A stretch of 32,355 nucleotides of DNA from Treponema sp. (GTDB lineage Bacteria; Spirochaetota; Spirochaetia; Treponematales; Treponemataceae): NCBI GenBank assembly GCA_024687165.1, contig JAILEY010000029.1, positions 1 through 32,355 on the forward strand, written 5' to 3'. This document shows, one piece after another, positions 16,076-23,699 of the stretch. Numbering within the stretch: the stretch's first letter is position 1; each line of letters starts with the position of its first letter. The notes under the pieces are model-generated. The model was not told where the DNA came from. It saw nothing but the letters and a program-made list of their open reading frames with translations, and ran no database searches. The translations under genes and the position numbers were made by a program.

Positions 16076-16219
16076 TAAGTTTTTAGAAGAAATTCAGAAA
16101 TTAACGTAAGCGGTGGTTCCAGTACGAAAAAAAATCTGCACTACCGAAGGTAGTCAGCCTTTTTTCGGACTGGGTTCCCGCTGAGAGTTAATTTCTGAAT
16201 ATATTTTTATTAAAACTTA
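16076..16219. repeat. Hairpin element E5 (about 144 bp)
   Basis: Outer arms TAAGTTTT (16076-16083) and AAAACTTA (16212-16219) enclose a perfect 14-bp inverted repeat ATTCAGAAATTAAC (16092-16105 with 16187-16200). Read on the minus strand, the inside begins CTCTCAGCG, contains GTGCAGATTTTTTTTCG and ends CGCTTACG, the same order of words as E1 on the plus strand. Confidence 0.7.
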
Positions 16220-16234
16220 GAAATATTTGGCAAC

Positions 16235-16274
16235 AGGGCTGTCTTTGAAAAAATCAAGGTCAGCCCTTTTTTTT
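16235..16274 (+). terminator. Intrinsic terminator before the OmpA-family gene
   Basis: AGGGCTG (16235-16241) pairs with CAGCCCT (16261-16267), with inner CTTTG/CAAGG pairing, followed by eight T. It insulates the surface-protein genes from tpiA read-through. Confidence 0.85.
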
Positions 16275-16330
16275 AAGGTGCATCTGTTAATCTGCCGATA
16301 AACAGAACGGAGAACTGCATCTTTTTAATA

Positions 16331-17827
16331 ATGAAGAGAGTCTTTTTGCTTTTAACATTGCTTGTTTCCTCAGTGATTTCTGCATTTTCAGAAGCAGATA
16401 ACGGAAAATTTCTGCCGAAAGGTGAATCTTTTTCCAAAAGGAATTTTTACGCAGAAGCAAAAGGATCTTTGATATTTCCTTCTATATATAATGCAACAGG
16501 CAAGTATCAGGTTGCAGAAAGCGGTTATGGTGCGGACTTTGGAATCGGCTACAACTGGGGCGGCTGGAAAATAGGGCTTGAAGCAACAAAAGAATTCTGG
16601 AATGACTGTTCCCGCGGTGACCTGGATCTTCTTAAAAAACTCAGCGTAAATGCACTTTCATTAAAAATAGACAGAATCATTTCAAAAAACACAATTAAAT
16701 TTCTTCCTTCCTGGCTGAATGTTGTTCCGGGAATTTCAACCGGTATTGTATTTTTAAATGGTGAATATTACACCTCTTTCCGCGCAAGAGACGACGGCAT
16801 CCTTAAAACAGTAGATTTTTCCCTTGATGCACCACATGCCTTCTTCCTCCGCGGCTCTTTTGAACTTGCCTTTAATTTTGGGAACGATTTTTTTATTCCA
16901 TATATAGGCGGTGAATACAGCATGTTCCGCGACAACGGAATGAACGGCGGCTTTTACATGTACCCTGCAGCTTATGTCGGAATCCGCACTTATCCGTTTG
17001 CAAGCAGAAAAGTCCGCCCTAAAGTTAAGATTAAGCACAAGGTTCCTAAAGCAAACACATCAAACTTCCGCCTTGGTGGAGAAAAACTCAGGATCTTTGT
17101 TGACCTCCCTGAAGGCTTCACTCCAGACGGTGACGGCGTAAATGATGAAATTGGAATCTATCCGCTTTATGTAAATGCATCTCAGGAATTTGACGAATGG
17201 AAAATCAGCGTATGTGACAAGAAAAATGTTGCAGTTTCAACCTGGACAGGAAAAGGCGTTCTTCCAAAGAAAATCACCTGGGACGGCACAACATTCAACA
17301 ACGAAAATCTTTATGCCTTTGAAACTTACAGCGTAAAAATAGAAGTTTCCCTCAATAATCCTGAAAGCATCCTGGGTTATGACATGCTTGTAAGCGAGCA
17401 GAACTTCAAGACAGGTCTTATAGTTCAGTCTGCAAACGGTTCAACAACAAACTGGAAGCTCACAGTAAATGAACTTTATTTTGACAATGATGACTCAACC
17501 TTTGACAGAGTTTCTGAAGCAAAGAAAAAGCAGAATAAAAACACACTGGACTTTATTGCAGAACAGATTGACTGTGTAAATTACAAGCGGGTATACATCA
17601 ACGCATATGCAAATAATTATTCTGGAACTGCGGAAGAAAACACAATGCAGCTTATTCCGCTTACACAGAAAAGAGCTGATGTAATTTTAAAAGAACTTTC
17701 AAAACGAGGAATTGATCCACAGAGAATGATTCCTGTTGGCAAAGGCGGCAGTGACCCGATAGCCCCATACACCGACAGACAAAACTGGTGGAAGAATATA
17801 AGAATAGAGTTTATAATAGAAAACTAG
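16331..17827 (+). CDS. OmpA-family outer membrane protein with beta-barrel N-terminus
   Basis: The 498-residue product has a Sec signal peptide (about 20 residues, ending VISAFS-EA). The next ~200 residues alternate aromatic and glycine-rich strands (GADFGIGYNWGGWKIGLE, PYIGGEYSMF), as in an outer membrane barrel. Residues ~264 on carry FTPDGDGVNDEIGIYP, a motif that starts gliding/secretion-type C-terminal modules. An OmpA peptidoglycan-binding domain follows from ~382 (LYFDNDDSTF...LTQKRADVILKELSKRGI...NIRIEF). It probably links the outer membrane to the wall. The ATG at 16331 fits the signal peptide, but no ribosome binding site is close; GGAG is 18 bases away. The next lipoprotein gene is 168 bases downstream and may be co-transcribed. 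Confidence 0.82.
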   Translation: MKRVFLLLTLLVSSVISAFSEADNGKFLPKGESFSKRNFYAEAKGSLIFPSIYNATGKYQVAESGYGADFGIGYNWGGWKIGLEATKEFWNDCSRGDLDLLKKLSVNALSLKIDRIISKNTIKFLPSWLNVVPGISTGIVFLNGEYYTSFRARDDGILKTVDFSLDAPHAFFLRGSFELAFNFGNDFFIPYIGGEYSMFRDNGMNGGFYMYPAAYVGIRTYPFASRKVRPKVKIKHKVPKANTSNFRLGGEKLRIFVDLPEGFTPDGDGVNDEIGIYPLYVNASQEFDEWKISVCDKKNVAVSTWTGKGVLPKKITWDGTTFNNENLYAFETYSVKIEVSLNNPESILGYDMLVSEQNFKTGLIVQSANGSTTNWKLTVNELYFDNDDSTFDRVSEAKKKQNKNTLDFIAEQIDCVNYKRVYINAYANNYSGTAEENTMQLIPLTQKRADVILKELSKRGIDPQRMIPVGKGGSDPIAPYTDRQNWWKNIRIEFIIEN

Positions 17828-17968
17828 AGGAAATGGAGATAAACAGGAGCAACAGGACGTTGCGTCCGAAGATTATACGGATAGAGCGTGCGAGTTTTAC
17901 GAAGTGAAACTCGGGTTTTGAAAATTACAGGAGGTAATTTTCAAATACTTTATAATAGAAAACTAGAG
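17810..17968 (+). repeat. 20-bp direct repeat flanking a hairpin-rich insert
   Basis: TTTATAATAGAAAACTAGAG occurs at 17810-17829, overlapping the end of the OmpA-family gene, and again at 17949-17968 before the lipoprotein. Similarity continues after both copies into AAACAGGAG. The interval contains three hairpins (17855-17943), so the spacer looks like an insertion or tandem duplication with added sequence. Confidence 0.75.
17855..17943 (+). promoter_or_regulatory. Three tandem hairpins in the spacer before the large lipoprotein
   Basis: GGACG-TTG-CGTCC (17855-17867), CGAGTTT with AAACTCG (17891-17913), and TGAAAATTAC-AGGAG-GTAATTTTCA (17919-17943). The last has a perfect 10-bp stem with a Shine-Dalgarno core AGGAG as its entire loop, a few dozen bases before the real ribosome binding site. 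Confidence 0.6.
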
Positions 17969-17995
17969 ATATTTGAGATTAAACAGGAGGTAAAT

Positions 17996-20900
17996 ATGAT
18001 TAGAAATCTTTTTAAGACATTTATAGTTTTCTCAGCAGTATTTGCATTTGTTTCCTGTTCAAATTTTTTCTCTGATTTTACAAATGACGACGGCAGCCAG
18101 AAGACGGGAAGAGATGAAGTTACTTATTCTTCTTCTGCGGATACAATAGTTTATCCGGACTCTGGTGTTATCAGCGGTGAACTTTATAACACTGTAACAG
18201 ACAAAGGCTTTGTAATCATTAAAAATACGCTTCCGAACTACAACCTCATTGATTTTGATGATACAAGAAACGATTATATAATCGGTGAGGATACAGTAGA
18301 TTTCCCAAATCCAACAGCAGATTCAAAAGTTAATCTTGGAATTGCGGATAACCCTGTAAATTTTAAATGCTTCCCTGATGATAAAAATGCAACTATTAAA
18401 TGGTACATCACACAGACTGCAATAGCTCATCTTAACGGAACAACTGATACAATAGACGAAGCAAATCAAACTGAAAAAGAACTTGATTATTCTGGAACAG
18501 ACAGAGATTTTTTAACAAAGATTCCCTACGGCACCTGTATCGTAAAAGCTGTAGTTTATGCTGATGACCCGATGTACAACACTACATACACATTTAAAAT
18601 CAACAAGCCTGTTTCAAGTGATTTTACAGAAGTTGTTTGGATTGATCTGACAAAGAAAAATGACGGATCAAATGAAGACAGAGTTTTGACTACTGCGGAA
18701 TTTTCTCCTGATTCTGACTACAACAAATACACAATTACACAGGCTCTTCTTGGTGAACTTCCTGATTATATTAGACTTAAGGAAGCTGTTTATTATCCAA
18801 ACAGAGGAGAAGATGAAGAGCATATAAAACCTTTAACTGATTATGAAACAAATCCCGACTTGATAAAAATTCAAATTTCAGATCCTGTTGGAAAAAGTAT
18901 TGTGCTCAGTCAGGGTATTTCAACTCTTGCAATTACATACGAAGACACAACAGACGGATTTACAATCACTAAGCAGATTAACTTTAAGAAGCATAAGGTT
19001 GGTGATACAAAATTGATGAATCAGAGTTTTAGTGACCCTTCAGAGATTCTTCATATTTTCTCCGGTGTTTATGCTAATGGTTCAACTGTTGAAGAAGGAA
19101 AATATTTACGTGGTTTGAAAACTGATGTAGCAAAGTATTCAGATATTGAATTTTCAGGACACGATACACCGGGAACGACTCTTTCTGGTGTTCAAAATGA
19201 TGGTGATTATTTTGAATTATATGCAAGAGCGGATAGAGAAATTTATTTTAGAACAGATAGTAATTCATCAGCTTCTCAAACCGGTAATTTCATCTTTGAA
19301 TGTAAACCAGATAATGAATATGCATATATAAGTCTTTGTAATGAAAGTGAAAATTATTTAGCTTTGCCTGGTGAGTTAACTTATGGTGGAAGTTATTATG
19401 GATTAAGAACAGATAATGTTCCTGAAAACTTCACGATTAGATTACATGATGTTACGGATGTTGAAGAAGATGTTCGCATTGAAAACATCAGAATAAAAAC
19501 TCACCCTTATGCTCATTATGAAACTTCAACGGACACTGAGCTTAGATCTGATATTGCATACCACCGTGTTGCAATCCGTACGCCGGGTGAGGGTAATAAG
19601 CAGCTTCTTGCATATAAGTTCTATAATGAAGGTTCAACCGAAGTAAAAATTACACAAAATGCCGAATGGGATTCAACGAGTAATTCATGGCACCTTAATA
19701 CTGATGACGCTGATGATGTTGCTCTTTCTGATTCAAATTACAAAAAATACACGATGATTTCCGTATTTGCCGTAAACAAAGCTAATGATGAAAAAATAAA
19801 GGTAAGTGCAGAATGGAAAGAAGATGCTAGTGGAAATGCAAAAAACATTCCATTGAGCGTTGAAAAAAAGTCTAACGGTGAATTTTATATCATGGGATAT
19901 AAAGGTGAAACTCACGAAACAATCACTTATGATGACAGAAACGAATACATGCTTCCTCCTGGAAAAATTGATGTTTTCTTCTATCTTGATGCAGACGGCG
20001 ATGATGTTTGTGACACAGATGAAGACAAAAAAACTGTACACGTAACAAACACACCAAATAATGTTACAACTTACGAAGATTTCTCTTCTACTGATGGTAC
20101 CGGTGTAATTGGTGCAACAGGAACAGCAACTGCAGAAAATTCAGGCAAAACTTATTACATCATTCCGGACGCTCCTTTTGTTGAACTTAAAGTAAAAATG
20201 AAGAACAGCTGGCAGGTCCCAGAATTCTATGCTACAGACACAAACGGCACATTGGTTGCAGGAGAATATCCGAACCTTTGCAGAACTCCTGAACATGTTG
20301 AAGGTTCAAGAATATGGACTGTACAAGTTGGAAAGACTCAAGCTGGTGAAAACGCACTCCCTGGCACAAAAGACATAAAGATGACAGTTACCGCAAACAA
20401 CGGCACAACAAAATCTGCAGAGACTACAATAGCAAGCGTCATGCAGAATTCTACATATATTAATAATGATATAAGTACGGCTCCTGTAATTCCGGCTGAA
20501 GGTAATGATTCTTATAAAGAATTTACATTTGAAGCAAAACCTTACCAGAGTGTTGAAGTTTCCCTTAATGACGGAAATCCAGCTAAGTTAGAAGTTGAAC
20601 ATGATTCTGATTATAAGGAATACACAATTAAACTCGGTAATTCTGATGCAACTGCTGATGATGCAATTCCTCTTGGAAATACTACTATAAATGTAAAAAT
20701 TACATCGCTTAGTGGAGTTTCAAAGACTTATACTTATAATTATTACAGTACAGCCGATAGATATCTTGCACAGGCTCCACAGCTTGCAGGCGGAACTTCG
20801 CTTTCTACAAACCCGGAAGAGCCGACAGAGCTTCCTGATACTGATTGGGAAACATCATTCACTTTGATTACTGAAGATTCTACCTACGAGGTTACAGGTT

Positions 20901-21115
20901 CTGCAGTATCTGAAAATCAGCCAACTAAGCATATAACTGTTAACCCTGTAGAAACTTCGGAGGGGGAATGGACTGTTACAGTCGGTGATGACGGTATATT
21001 GTCTGCATGGAATGGACTTCCAAAGGGAAATACAACTGTTACAATTACAGTAAAAACTTCAGAAGGTGATGTAGTAAAAACTTATACATATTATATAAAT
21101 AACCCAAATTCGTAA
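17996..21115 (+). CDS. Large surface lipoprotein 1 (1039 aa), beta-sandwich-like repeats
   Basis: The start at 17996 follows a perfect AGGAGG by six bases and yields a lipoprotein signal peptide with lipobox FVSC (C21). The mature protein is acidic, rich in T, D, N and Y, and lacks hydrophobic segments, as expected for an exposed lipoprotein. Several stretches read like Ig-like or cadherin-like beta-sandwich modules, for example KFTVNFK-type strands early, and two related C-terminal modules ending TTINVKITSLSGVSKTYTY and TTVTITVKTSEGDVVKTYTY. I recognise no catalytic motif. It follows the OmpA-family gene and precedes the tandem repeat. A role in adhesion or substrate binding is possible but not shown. 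Confidence 0.78.
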   Translation: MIRNLFKTFIVFSAVFAFVSCSNFFSDFTNDDGSQKTGRDEVTYSSSADTIVYPDSGVISGELYNTVTDKGFVIIKNTLPNYNLIDFDDTRNDYIIGEDTVDFPNPTADSKVNLGIADNPVNFKCFPDDKNATIKWYITQTAIAHLNGTTDTIDEANQTEKELDYSGTDRDFLTKIPYGTCIVKAVVYADDPMYNTTYTFKINKPVSSDFTEVVWIDLTKKNDGSNEDRVLTTAEFSPDSDYNKYTITQALLGELPDYIRLKEAVYYPNRGEDEEHIKPLTDYETNPDLIKIQISDPVGKSIVLSQGISTLAITYEDTTDGFTITKQINFKKHKVGDTKLMNQSFSDPSEILHIFSGVYANGSTVEEGKYLRGLKTDVAKYSDIEFSGHDTPGTTLSGVQNDGDYFELYARADREIYFRTDSNSSASQTGNFIFECKPDNEYAYISLCNESENYLALPGELTYGGSYYGLRTDNVPENFTIRLHDVTDVEEDVRIENIRIKTHPYAHYETSTDTELRSDIAYHRVAIRTPGEGNKQLLAYKFYNEGSTEVKITQNAEWDSTSNSWHLNTDDADDVALSDSNYKKYTMISVFAVNKANDEKIKVSAEWKEDASGNAKNIPLSVEKKSNGEFYIMGYKGETHETITYDDRNEYMLPPGKIDVFFYLDADGDDVCDTDEDKKTVHVTNTPNNVTTYEDFSSTDGTGVIGATGTATAENSGKTYYIIPDAPFVELKVKMKNSWQVPEFYATDTNGTLVAGEYPNLCRTPEHVEGSRIWTVQVGKTQAGENALPGTKDIKMTVTANNGTTKSAETTIASVMQNSTYINNDISTAPVIPAEGNDSYKEFTFEAKPYQSVEVSLNDGNPAKLEVEHDSDYKEYTIKLGNSDATADDAIPLGNTTINVKITSLSGVSKTYTYNYYSTADRYLAQAPQLAGGTSLSTNPEEPTELPDTDWETSFTLITEDSTYEVTGSAVSENQPTKHITVNPVETSEGEWTVTVGDDGILSAWNGLPKGNTTVTITVKTSEGDVVKTYTYYINNPNS

Positions 21116-21144
21116 TATAAATGTAAAAAAAAGCAAAAATTCAT

Positions 21145-21172
21145 CAGCTTACACGCTACGAATTGTAAGCTG
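21145..21172 (+). terminator. Hairpin after lipoprotein 1
   Basis: CAGCTTACA (21145-21153) and TGTAAGCTG (21164-21172) form a perfect 9-bp stem 30 bases after the stop. No T tract follows, so it may stabilise the 3' end rather than terminate. The right arm is the start of the tandem repeat. Confidence 0.4.
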
Positions 21173-21405
21173 ACATGCCACGAAACGTAAGCTGACATGC
21201 CACGAAACGTAAGCCGACACTCCACAAAACGTCAGCAGTACTGTTTACGAAACGTAAGCCGACACTCCACAAAACGTCAGCAGTACTGTTTACGAAACGT
21301 CAGCTGTCACTACACAAAACGTCAGCTGTCACTAAACGAAACGTCAGCTGTCACTACACAAAACGTCAGCTGTCACTACACAAAATGTCAGCTGTAATTC
21401 TACAA
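21162..21405. repeat. Minisatellite: 11 tandem units of 22/23 bp
   Basis: Units follow one another without spacers, most beginning AACGT(A/C)AGC; the commonest is AACGTCAGCTGTCACTACAC plus AA. Units start at 21162, 21184, 21206, 21228, 21251, 21273, 21296, 21318, 21340, 21362 and 21384. Units 3-4 and 5-6 are an exact 45-bp duplication (22+23), showing recent expansion. The unit length is not a multiple of three and the frame shifts, so it is not a coding repeat. Confidence 0.9.
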
Positions 21406-21543
21406 ATCGTGTAAAGCCTCAAAAAATAAAAAAAAATCAATTTTTTCTATTTGAATTGTCATATTTTGAATTTTTCTCGCAAATATATATATGGAGAGAT
21501 ATTTATTATTTTTTTATATCACTTAAAAAGGAGAAAGAATTTT

Positions 21544-22440
21544 ATGAAACAAAATCGAGAAATTAGATCAGGAGTATTCGCGGACTTATTCGGAGATGAC
21601 GAGAAAGACGGAAAGAAAAATTTTCTTGCACTTTACAATGCAATTCACGACACGAATCTTAAGCTAGAAGAGATTGAAATTGAGCAGAAGAAGATTCCAC
21701 AGGCGATAATTAAGAGCTTTTACAACGATGTTAGTATGTTGGTTGGTGGAAAATTAATCGTACTTATTGAGCATCAGAGTACACCGAATAAAAACATGCC
21801 GCTTAGGTGCCTTGAATATTACGTTCATCTTCTTTATGGAATTGTTCCTGCAAAAGCACGATATAAGGAAAATCTTTATAAAATTCCAGCACCTGAATTT
21901 TATGTTTTTTACAATGGTAAAAAGTACGCTGAAATTGAATGTGTCATGAAGCTATCGGATGCATTTAAGGAAGAACAGAATGATCCGATGTGCGAAGTAA
22001 AAGTTCTTTTTAAAAATATCCGGGGCAAAAAAGGCGAAAACTTGCCGGTTGTTCAGAAGTGTGATATTCTGAAGCAGTACTGTGAGTTCATGGATATTGT
22101 CTTTAAATATCAGACAGAAATAATGGAACAGCCGACGAGTGAAGAAACGCATCGCTGTTATGAAAACGCAATCCGTGAGGCAATTTCCAAAAATATACTT
22201 TCAGATTATCTTACCCGTAAGGGCACGGAGGTTATAAATATGTTCATTGGAGAATACGATTACGATCTGGACATGCAGGTAAAAGCCGAAGAAGCCCGTG
22301 AGGAAGGTGCACAGCAGAAAGCTGTTGAAGCCGCGGTTACTATTGTAAAAAAATATAATGCAAAACCGAAAGATGCAGCCAGAGATATGAACGCTCCATT
22401 AGATAAAGTTCTTGAAGCACTTGCCGTCGAGTCCGTGTAA
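21544..22440 (+). CDS. Rpn-family recombination-promoting nuclease / putative transposase
   Basis: The 298-residue protein belongs to the Rpn/YhgA-like group of the PD-(D/E)xK superfamily. Diagnostic blocks are SGVFADLFGD at the start, FYNDVSMLVGGKLIVLIEHQS with the acidic residue and E-x-Q of the nuclease core, NMPLRCLEYYVHLLYG, and EFYVFYNGKK. The C-terminus is a helical, charged tail (KAEEAREEGAQQKAVEAA). Rpn proteins are DNA endonucleases linked to recombination, and many copies occur in treponemes. The ATG at 21544 follows AAGGAG by 10 bases; a longer frame upstream has no such site. The gene sits just after the minisatellite and converges on the SUMF1 lipoprotein. Confidence 0.85.
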   Translation: MKQNREIRSGVFADLFGDDEKDGKKNFLALYNAIHDTNLKLEEIEIEQKKIPQAIIKSFYNDVSMLVGGKLIVLIEHQSTPNKNMPLRCLEYYVHLLYGIVPAKARYKENLYKIPAPEFYVFYNGKKYAEIECVMKLSDAFKEEQNDPMCEVKVLFKNIRGKKGENLPVVQKCDILKQYCEFMDIVFKYQTEIMEQPTSEETHRCYENAIREAISKNILSDYLTRKGTEVINMFIGEYDYDLDMQVKAEEAREEGAQQKAVEAAVTIVKKYNAKPKDAARDMNAPLDKVLEALAVESV

Positions 22441-22525
22441 GCCTAATTTAATATAAAAAACGTTGAAACATATCTGTCGAGGAAGGGAAGTTATTGTTTT
22501 GTGTGGTCTCTTTCTTGTAAGGCAT

Positions 22526-22561
22526 AAAAAAACACTTCTGCATATGCAAAAGTGTTTTTTT
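22526..22561. terminator. Bidirectional terminator between convergent genes
   Basis: AAAAAAACACTT (22526-22537) is a perfect complement of 22550-22561, with the palindrome TGCATATGCA in the loop. A runs on the left and T runs on the right give U tracts for both directions, serving the Rpn gene and the SUMF1 lipoprotein gene. Confidence 0.9.
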
Positions 22562-22573
22562 ATTTAGGTAACG

Positions 22574-23468
22574 TTAGTCAGCTTTACGAACTACACGGAA
22601 GCCGGCACCAAGATCATGATAATGCGGAAAATCAAAATCCCTGTAAGTTACTGAACAGGTTTCAATATCGTAGCCACAACTACCACCTCGTTTTATGCGT
22701 CGAGTACCAGATGATGTCCCTTTATCGGAAGTATTTGATGATATATCACCATACCAGTCCCAGCACCATTCACTTGCATTACCGCTCATATCATAAAGTC
22801 CGAGTGCGTTTGCTGCCTTTTTCTTTACCTCATGTGCTTCTCCATGCCACGCAACATTTCCTATAGAATTACTTCCGCTATATGTTGTCTGAGGTCCAGT
22901 TAGGTTTCCGCCACGAGCACAGTATTCCCATTCAGCTTCTGTAGGAAGTCGGTAACCGTTGGCATTCCAGTTACAGGTTATTGAATCCCATGTCGGATCA
23001 CTTATTTCTGAAATATTCATAAAATCAATTGTCGGAATATCTTCAAATTCTAAATCTGAAAAGTTTATGCCACTTATTTCGTAGCATGGAGTTAAACCTT
23101 CTGCGATACTCTTTTTATTGCAGTATGCAATTGCCATATACCAGTTTACAGAATTTACTGGCTTATTAGCTGAAATAGACACTCCACTAGGGTTTACTCC
23201 CATTACTGTTTCAAATTCAGCCTGTGTTACTTCGTTCTCACAGACTAAAAGGTTTGGTATTGTTATGCTTCTGCCACTTATAAAGACGTCGGAACCAGTA
23301 ACAGCACTGTTTACTGTAGTTCCTTGTACGCTAATGAAACGAGAGATTATTACAGTTTCATTATTGTTTGAAGGATTGTTAGTCCCCCCCCCCCGCAGAA
23401 TTGCTGCAAGAGAGCATTGTGAATACACTGGCTACCATAAATGTAGTCATCCATTTTACTGTTTTCAT
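22574..23468 (-). CDS. SUMF1/FGE-domain lipoprotein, out of frame at a poly-G tract
   Basis: Translation from ATG 23468 (GGAGG ten bases upstream) gives a lipoprotein signal peptide MKTVKWMTTFMVASVFTMLS-C, then SNSA, then enters G(11) and stops at TAA. The next frame (readable to 22574) holds a formylglycine-generating-enzyme-like domain: SITIPNLLVCENEVTQAEFE, NWYMAIAYCNKKS, YRLPTEAEWEYCARGG, DMSGNASEWCWDW, RRIKRGGSC and LGAGFRVVRK. With 10 or 13 G the two parts fuse as C-SNSAGGGTNNP. The catalytic cysteine pair of true FGE is not clearly kept, so it is probably a structural, surface-exposed SUMF1-fold protein. The present sequence encodes the OFF state, if slippage is real. A shorter start at 23428 would lack any export signal. 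Confidence 0.85.
23384..23394. repeat. Poly-C/poly-G tract (11 bases) within the SUMF1 lipoprotein gene
   Basis: C(11) on the plus strand reads as G(11) in the gene, five codons after the lipobox cysteine. Such a tract is strongly prone to slippage. In-frame lengths are 10 and 13. Confidence 0.95.
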
Positions 23469-23614
23469 TTTTTCTTTTCCTCCATTTTTTTCTATTTTTA
23501 TCTTACCATATGTCATGAATTTTTCAAGAAAAAATATTTTCTATTAAAATCAATTTTTTTCAACATTTTCCTTTTTCGAAACGTAACATAAATGGTAAAA
23601 TAACTTCAGTGTCA

Positions 23615-23633
23615 TTCCGAACTTGTCGGAATC
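23615..23633. repeat. Short inverted repeat ATTCCGA-ACTTG-TCGGAAT
   Basis: A perfect 7-bp stem with 5-nt loop lies in the 231-bp spacer between the divergent SUMF1 and lipoprotein 2 genes. Its flanks (TGTC on the left, CC on the right) resemble dispersed intergenic repeats seen in many bacterial genomes. No U tract follows. Confidence 0.45.
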
Positions 23634-23699
23634 CGCTTCATTAGAGTTTTTGGACTTAACAAATACTTATAATTCTGTTACACTTGCTTTTTAGGGGCG

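Noticed and set aside
17888-17995. N-terminal extension of lipoprotein 1
   Set aside because: It would place 36 residues in front of a perfect lipoprotein signal peptide and ignore the AGGAGG before 17996.
21197-21397. Short plus-strand reading frame through the minisatellite
   Set aside because: The unit length (22/23) shifts the frame each unit, there is no ribosome site, and the peptide is an artefact of the repeat.
21162-21405. Tandem repeat as a CRISPR array
   Set aside because: Units follow one another without unique spacers and are themselves variable; there are no cas genes nearby.
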